From NCBI GenBank assembly GCA_002323775.1, contig DCPV01000135.1:1-7882 (forward strand): DNA of 7,882 nt. Reading direction: 5' to 3'. The notes beneath the pieces are model-generated. The model made no database searches. It was not told where the DNA came from and was given only the letters and a program-made list of their open reading frames with translations. The DNA comes from Firmicutes bacterium UBA1535. GTDB taxonomy: Bacteria; Bacillota; Clostridia; Tissierellales; Sedimentibacteraceae. Every line of letters begins with the position of its first letter. Position 1 is the stretch's first letter. Position numbers and translations under genes: made by a program. Shown piece after piece: positions 1 through 4,900 of this stretch.

Positions 1-265
1 CCATATTGTATACTCCCTTTTTCTTGTACCAAAATCTAAAATCAACCATCTTTGAATTATTGTTATTTTCTCTTTTTCCAAAAAAATTAAGTCCATCAAG
101 TCTTAAATAGCTAAGCCAAGCCAAAAGAATATAAAGTGCAGCAAAAAACATTAATGCAAAGGCAAATGAATAATTACCGAGCATAGAAAAACGACTTATT
201 AAAAATGATATAATTAATGCGATAGAAAGTCTCGAAAAAAACTTATTATAGAATATTTTCCTCAT
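1..265 (-). CDS. Small membrane protein of unknown function, N-terminal part only
   Basis: A reading frame opens with ATG at 265 and stays open for 88 codons to the left edge, so the C-terminus lies outside the window. A GGAGG box four bases before the ATG and a well-placed sigma-A promoter support the start. The visible part begins with a basic stretch (MRKIFYNKFFSR). Two hydrophobic segments follow at about residues 13-29 and 33-52. A short YLRLDG motif comes next (residues 53-58), then a hydrophilic, Asn- and Lys-rich region that appears cytosolic. This looks like a two-helix membrane hairpin followed by a soluble tail. I do not recognise the family with certainty; uncharacterised clostridial membrane proteins of this general plan exist. 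It is transcribed divergently from the YibE/F gene, and nothing visible gives a function. Confidence 0.75.
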   Translation of the reverse strand, partial: MRKIFYNKFFSRLSIALIISFLISRFSMLGNYSFAFALMFFAALYILLAWLSYLRLDGLNFFGKRENNNNSKMVDFRFWYKKKGVYNM

Positions 266-269
266 AGTG

Positions 270-274
270 CCTCC
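270..274 (-). promoter_or_regulatory. Ribosome binding site of the leftward membrane protein gene
   Basis: Read on the minus strand, the sequence is CGGAGGCACTATG. This gives a near-perfect GGAGG Shine-Dalgarno core four bases ahead of the ATG at 265, and it fixes the start of the partial gene. Confidence 0.75.
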
Positions 275-296
275 GTTTACAATGCTAATACATTAA

Positions 297-325
297 ATTA
301 TATCATTAAAAAGACTTTTTTACAA
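297..325 (-). promoter_or_regulatory. Sigma-A-type promoter of the leftward gene
   Basis: On the minus strand there is a TTGTAA -35 box (320-325), a 17-base spacer and a perfect TATAAT -10 box (297-302). Transcription would begin near 290, giving a leader of about 25 bases before the ATG at 265. The spacing and the match to consensus are both good. Confidence 0.7.
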
Positions 326-357
326 TACATGAAATACTTTAAATTATTATGAAATGC

Positions 358-384
358 TTGATATCTAATGTATTGTTTTATAAT
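358..384 (+). promoter_or_regulatory. Possible upstream rightward promoter
   Basis: TTGATA (358-363) and TATAAT (379-384) are separated by 15 bases, shorter than the usual 16-18. The -10 overlaps a small inverted repeat, TGTATT (369-374) with AATACA (382-387). In such AT-rich DNA this could be chance. If real, it would give a longer transcript into the YibE/F gene than the promoter near 484. Confidence 0.25.
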
Positions 385-452
385 ACAATTTTAAGATTAC
401 TTTAAAAAAAATAGGTATTTAATTTTGCGAATTTTGTCGATAAAAGTCTATT

Positions 453-478
453 GAAAACGTTAGTATAAAAACGTTTTC
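453..478. promoter_or_regulatory. Inverted-repeat operator (LacI/CcpA-like) over the -35 region of the YibE/F promoter
   Basis: GAAAACGTT (453-461) and AACGTTTTC (470-478) form a perfect 9-bp inverted repeat with an 8-base spacer. The same stretch also carries AAAACGTT twice in direct orientation (454-461 and 468-475), and the second copy sits in a perfect 10-bp palindrome, AAAACGTTTT (468-477). A-rich flanks around a central CG are typical of LacI-family operators. Each core resembles the CcpA catabolite (cre) site with one or two departures. The element ends five bases before the TATAAT box, so a bound protein would block RNA polymerase. Repression is therefore the likely mode; the regulator's identity is inference. 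Confidence 0.55.
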
Positions 479-480
479 TA

Positions 481-489
481 TGCTATAAT
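481..489 (+). promoter_or_regulatory. Extended -10 promoter of the YibE/F gene
   Basis: TGCTATAAT (481-489) is a perfect TATAAT box with the TGn extension one base upstream. No good -35 is present at 16-18 bases spacing (TAGTAT at 461-466), which fits an extended -10 promoter or one needing help. Transcription would start near 496, leaving a leader of about 60 bases before the ATG at 559. The 453-478 inverted repeat covers the -35 position. Confidence 0.6.
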
Positions 490-516
490 GTACACCCATG
501 CAATTTAGAAAGAGAA

Positions 517-541
517 AAAAATTATAACTGTATAAATTTTT
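517..541 (+). other. AT-only hairpin in the YibE/F leader, just before the ribosome binding site
   Basis: AAAAATTATA (517-526) and TATAAATTTTT (531-541) can pair over ten A-T pairs with one bulged A, closing an ACTG loop. The stem ends one or two bases before the Shine-Dalgarno region. It is weak because it lacks G-C pairs and could be a by-product of base composition. If it forms, it could affect translation start. Confidence 0.25.
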
Positions 542-542
542 G

Positions 543-553
543 AAAGGATAGGA
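543..553 (+). promoter_or_regulatory. Ribosome binding site of the YibE/F gene
   Basis: AAAGGATAGGA holds two overlapping Shine-Dalgarno-like cores: AAAGGA ten bases before the ATG and AGGA five bases before it. Either supports the start at 559. Confidence 0.6.
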
Positions 554-558
554 TTCAA

Positions 559-1755
559 ATGAAGACTAAAAAAAGTAATATTTTAAAATTTGTAAGCATA
601 GCTTTATTGGTAGTAGTTTTTATAACTTTTATACTTGTATTAAATAGACCTTTAAGTGGACAAGTTCCAACCGCAGCTAGCAAGTTCATTTTTGTACCTG
701 CTCATGTCACTAAGATTGTAAGAGATGATGCGTTTCCGGATACATGGACAGAAAAGTTACGCTTGGGTACACAAGAGGTTTATGTAAAACTTGATGGTGG
801 TCAGCATAAAGGATTGGAGTTGCCAGCTGTCAATTATTTAAGTGCTTATTCTAATATTGATGTTAAGATTGGCACAAAGATAATTGTTCGCCTTGATTAT
901 GATACTCAGTCAAAACCATATGTTGCATCTATCGCTAATTATAATCGCAGCCTTGCACTTATATTTTTGGTGATTGTTTTTGTGGCATTGATTATAATTC
1001 TTGGGCGAAAAAAAGGTATTGCTGCGCTTCTTAGTCTTATATTTACAATAATATGTATTTGGTTTGTGCTTATCCCAATGATACAGCGAGGAGTACCGGC
1101 TATTCTGGCAACTATAATTTTGGTTCTTATCACTACAGCAGTATCTATGCTTATGCTTAATGGCTTTTCTTCAAAAGCTTTATGTGCAAGCATTGCATCT
1201 TTTAGTGGTGTTTTAATGGCAGGGCTTATTGTTTACATAGTTGGATTGATAACACCGATAAATGGCTTTAATATGCCAGAAGCTGAGGATCTAATCCTAA
1301 GAAGCGGTGATGATGCTTTAAAAATAAGTGGACTATTAGTAAGTGGAATTCTAATATCTTCACTAGGTGCGGTTATGGATATTACAATGGGTATAACATC
1401 TTCAGTGTATGAGCTATATACCGTTAATCCTACCATGAAACGTAAAGAGCTTTTTACATTTGGGTTAAATGTAGGTCGAGATACTATGGGAACGATGGTT
1501 AATACACTTATATTGGCTTTTGCTGGAGCTTCTCTTAATATGCTCATTCTGTTTAGAATATTTGATTATCCTTATATTCAAATATTTAATAGCGATTTGA
1601 TGACTATTGAAATAATACAGGCATTGGCGGGAACTATAGGGGTTGTGCTGACAGTTCCGCTTGTAGCCGCACTAGCTGCTGCAATGAGTGGGAAAAGTAT
1701 CGAAAAAGGTAGTTGGAAGAATGTTGTTCAAAAGAAAAAGAGAAGTAGGGTTTGA
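559..1755 (+). CDS. YibE/F-family polytopic membrane protein
   Basis: This 398-residue protein matches the YibE/F family, which is widespread in Firmicutes and has no firmly established biochemical role. Residues 9-29 form an N-terminal membrane anchor. Residues 31-128 are a probably external beta-rich domain, including KGLELPAVNYLSAY and VKIGTKIIVRLDYD. A membrane bundle follows, with hydrophobic segments near 131-149, 154-175, 179-200, 207-232, 256-279, 311-334 and 348-376. Family hallmarks are SSLGAVMDITMGITSSVYEL (268-287) and GRDTMGTMVNTLILAFAGA (306-324). The C-terminus is strongly basic (KNVVQKKKRSRV) and likely cytosolic. Length is normal for a full-length member and nothing is broken. 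The ATG at 559 is chosen for its ribosome binding site and because it precedes the first anchor directly. Some genomes carry two such genes in tandem; only one is seen here. Transport or export is suggested by the fold alone. Confidence 0.9.
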   Translation: MKTKKSNILKFVSIALLVVVFITFILVLNRPLSGQVPTAASKFIFVPAHVTKIVRDDAFPDTWTEKLRLGTQEVYVKLDGGQHKGLELPAVNYLSAYSNIDVKIGTKIIVRLDYDTQSKPYVASIANYNRSLALIFLVIVFVALIIILGRKKGIAALLSLIFTIICIWFVLIPMIQRGVPAILATIILVLITTAVSMLMLNGFSSKALCASIASFSGVLMAGLIVYIVGLITPINGFNMPEAEDLILRSGDDALKISGLLVSGILISSLGAVMDITMGITSSVYELYTVNPTMKRKELFTFGLNVGRDTMGTMVNTLILAFAGASLNMLILFRIFDYPYIQIFNSDLMTIEIIQALAGTIGVVLTVPLVAALAAAMSGKSIEKGSWKNVVQKKKRSRV

Positions 1756-1893
1756 TTTTATTAGTTTTTTACTATATAAATGGAAGAACTATCTAAAAAC
1801 AAAGGATAAAATGATAATTAAGACATTTGATAAAATAAATAAATTTGATGGTATAGGATTTCAGATTGTGTAATTAACAAATTTAAAAATTAT

Positions 1894-1927
1894 TTCTGCT
1901 ATCTTTGAAATTAATTAGTTAGCAGAA
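1894..1927 (+). terminator. Stem-loop downstream of the YibE/F gene, possible weak terminator
   Basis: TTCTGCTA (1894-1901) and TAGCAGAA (1920-1927) form a perfect 8-bp stem around an 18-base loop. The tail after the stem is only TTTATATAG, not a proper T-run, so intrinsic termination would be inefficient. It lies about 140 bases after the YibE/F stop codon and about 50 before the next start. It could instead be a regulatory hairpin in the leader of the surface-protein transcript. Confidence 0.4.
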
Positions 1928-1935
1928 TTTATATA
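1905..1935 (+). promoter_or_regulatory. Possible promoter of the SLH surface protein gene
   Basis: TTGAAA (1905-1910) and TATATA (1930-1935) are separated by 19 bases, slightly long. The -35 would lie in the loop of the 1894-1927 hairpin. AT-rich DNA gives such matches easily, so support is weak. A separate promoter in this 219-base gap is still reasonable given its length and the hairpin. Confidence 0.25.
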
Positions 1936-1957
1936 GATAAAAAATAGTATTTTTAAT

Positions 1958-1965
1958 GAGGGGAG
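1958..1965 (+). promoter_or_regulatory. Strong ribosome binding site of the SLH surface protein gene
   Basis: GAGGGGAG lies nine bases before the ATG at 1975 and is the strongest purine-rich box in the plus-strand gaps. It fixes the start, which is also followed directly by a clear signal peptide. Confidence 0.75.
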
Positions 1966-1974
1966 AAAAATTCT

Positions 1975-4900
1975 ATGAACAAAAAAACAAAACAATTTTT
2001 AAGTTTTCTTTTAACGGTAATGTTAATAGCAGGTATGTTTAATGTACCATCAGTGCTTGCATCAACTGAAGAAACAGTGGTTGAGTGGAATTATACTGCT
2101 GCTCCGACACCAAATGCACAAATTGCTCCTGCTACTGGAGGAGCTAACAAGACGGGTGCTGTTTTGACGAACTCTATACCAAAAGATATGACATATAGCA
2201 CTTCAAGCTTATGTTTGGTAGGTGAAACCGGCAAAAATTGGACAAGTGGAAGTGAATATTGGCAAATTGAATTTTCTACAGTAGGGTATAAAAACTTGAC
2301 TATTACAGCAAAAGGTCGTTCTTCTAATACTGGACCTAGAGACTTTGAGCTCCAATATAGTGTTAATGGAAGTGATTTTTTGCCTGTAGCCGACTCAGCT
2401 TATTCATTTGTTGGGACAACAATAAATTTTATTAAAACCAATCCTATTATTCTTCCATCGGCAATAAATGATAAAGCTAATGTGCGTATTAGATTTATTA
2501 ATACAAGTACAATTAGTGTGAATGGCGGTACAACAGCAGCCACAGGTCCATCAAATATAAACAACATTATTATAAAAGGCACTACAACATCAGGGGGCTC
2601 TGATCCAGAACCTATTACAAAATGTGCAACGCCAACTGCAAACCCTGTAGCTGGTCAAGTTGAGGAAGGTACAACAGTTACATTTTCTACAACTACAACT
2701 GGCACTGCCATTCAGTATAACACTGTTTCTGCAACTGAGGATGAAGCTGATTGGACAACTGGTGATACAGTAACGGTAAATGCTCCGACAACATATTATG
2801 TTCGTGCTATTGATAATACAGGCTCAGGCTTAGATAATAGCGATGTAGCAACATTTGCCTATACTATTAAACCTGCTTCTGGGACTGTTTTAAATATAAA
2901 GCAAGCACTCGAACTAGCTAATGGAACAACAGGTGTGACTGTTACTGGTCAAGTTGCTTACTTTGCAAATACTTCTAAAAATTTTACAATTCAAGAAAAT
3001 ATAGATGGGAACATATATTCTTTGTATATTTTTAAAAGTAATCCGGCTGGTATAAATATAGGGGATACTGTTAAAATAACAGGTACTTATAAAATTTATA
3101 ATGGATTACCTGAAATGGACAGCATATCTTTAATAGAAAAGACAGGAACTCAATCAAAAATGTCCGCTGAAACTGTTACAATTGCAGATTTAGTTGCCAA
3201 TGGAAAGAATATGTTGGGTCGCTTTGTAAAAATTGCCGGAGTTACGTTGGGTAAATACAATGGAACGGGAGAAACTCCAATTACTTTTGGCACTGATACT
3301 ATAAAAATATACAGAGGTTCACCATATCCTTTTGGAGTAGCAGAGGGTGATGTTGTAGATTTGTATGCAATGGTAAATTGTTACAATGCAACTATTCAAC
3401 TTTCTACAGGTACTGCTGAAGATAATGGTTTTCAAGTTTATGATCTTGTAAATAATACTAAAAATCCTGTTTTAACTTTACCGGATACTTTTACAGCTGC
3501 TAAAATTGGTCAAGACTATATAATTTCAGTTGAAGCTAACGCATATAAGGGAATAAAATCAGCTGTAATTGATTACACTGTTGGAAGTGTTACAAAAACA
3601 GCACAAAGTATGATAAAAAATGCCACAACCGGAAAATATGAATATACTATACCCGCTAGTGAAATTGTAGATACTGCTGGCAATATCAAGTTTACTATAA
3701 CAATTACTGGCGATAACGATAGAACTGCTACCAGTGGCGAAATCACAATTGAAATAGATTCAAAACCACAAATTGTTAAAGTAAATCCTACATATAACAG
3801 TTATACCGGAGATGATAAAACTCCTGAAATTTCTGTAAAATTAGAAAATGCAGGTATAGATCCTTCTGTTAAAGTGAGTTTAAAAAAAGGTGAAGAAATT
3901 ATATTTGAAAATCAAACAATGAGCTTAAAAGCTGGTGAAACTGCTGAATATACTTACAAGAATGAAACTTTGCTTAGTGACGGTAAATACACAGCTACAG
4001 TAACTGTAATTCGTTCAGATAGTCAAAGTACAAGTGAAACTTGGAATTTCAATGTTGGTAAGAGTGTATATCAAGCTTATTTCGGACAGCTTCACTCTCA
4101 CACTGCTCAGTATTCAGATGGCTCTGGAACATTGCAAGATGGGTTAAATTACTTTACTGGAATTCCGGCAGGGGATAACGTAAATTTCATCGCTTTTACA
4201 GACCATTCAAATTATTTTGATACATCTAATGAAGCTAATTTAGCCATTGCTCTTAACGATAAAGCTTTGATGACAGCAGCTAGTCGTGCTACATGGGAAG
4301 AATATGTAAATACAATGACTGCTTTCAATACAGTAAATGCAGGAAATCGTGTCGCTATGCCTGGTTTTGAAATGACTTGGTCTGGTGGACCTGGACATAT
4401 CAATACATTTAACTCAAAAGGACTTGTTAGCCGTAATAATACAGCCCTTAATAATAAGACAGGTGATGCAGGCTTAAAGCTTTATTATGACACACTTGTT
4501 GCTGATACAGACCCTTTAGCTAACTTATCTCAGTTTAACCATCCGGGTAAAACTTTTGGTACCTTCGCAGATTTTGCATACTGGAATCCTATTATTGACT
4601 TAAAAATGTTTGCTGTAGAGGTAGGCAATGGTGAAGGTGGCATAGGCTCAGGTGGATATTTCCCTAGCTTTGGTGAATATACTAAGGCACTTGATAAGGG
4701 CTGGCATGTAGGACCTTCCAACAACCAAGACAACCACAAAGGATATTGGGGTAATTCTAATACTGCCCGTACAGTAATATTTACTGATGAGCTTTCTACT
4801 GATGGACTTTTAAGAGGTATGAAAGCAAGGTCAATGTATGCAACTGAAGATAAAAACTTAAATATTCAGTATACTCTTAATGGTCAGATAATGGGTAGTA

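Noticed and set aside
421..439. Short direct repeat AATTTTGCG / AATTTTGTCG
   Set aside because: Two seven-base copies in AT-rich DNA are expected by chance and there is no regular continuation, so it is not a repeat array.
498..527. Eight-codon plus-strand frame after ATG at 498 in the YibE/F leader
   Set aside because: It begins only a base or two from the predicted transcript start, has no Shine-Dalgarno sequence, and its Lys/Arg richness follows from an A-rich stretch. A leader peptide is not supported.
939..1547. Two minus-strand frames opposite the YibE/F gene
   Set aside because: They are antisense shadows of a clearly conserved membrane protein, with composition dictated by the coding strand and no ribosome binding sites.
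1688..1873. 61-codon plus-strand frame overlapping the end of the YibE/F gene
   Set aside because: It starts with GTG inside the YibE/F coding region without a good ribosome binding site, overlaps that gene in another frame, and shows no recognisable domain. Only its last 20 codons have a plausible start, reported separately as a weak finding.
1756..1974. Riboswitch or other structured RNA in the gap before the surface protein gene
   Set aside because: I looked for conserved riboswitch cores and multi-stem patterns and saw only one simple 8-bp stem-loop.
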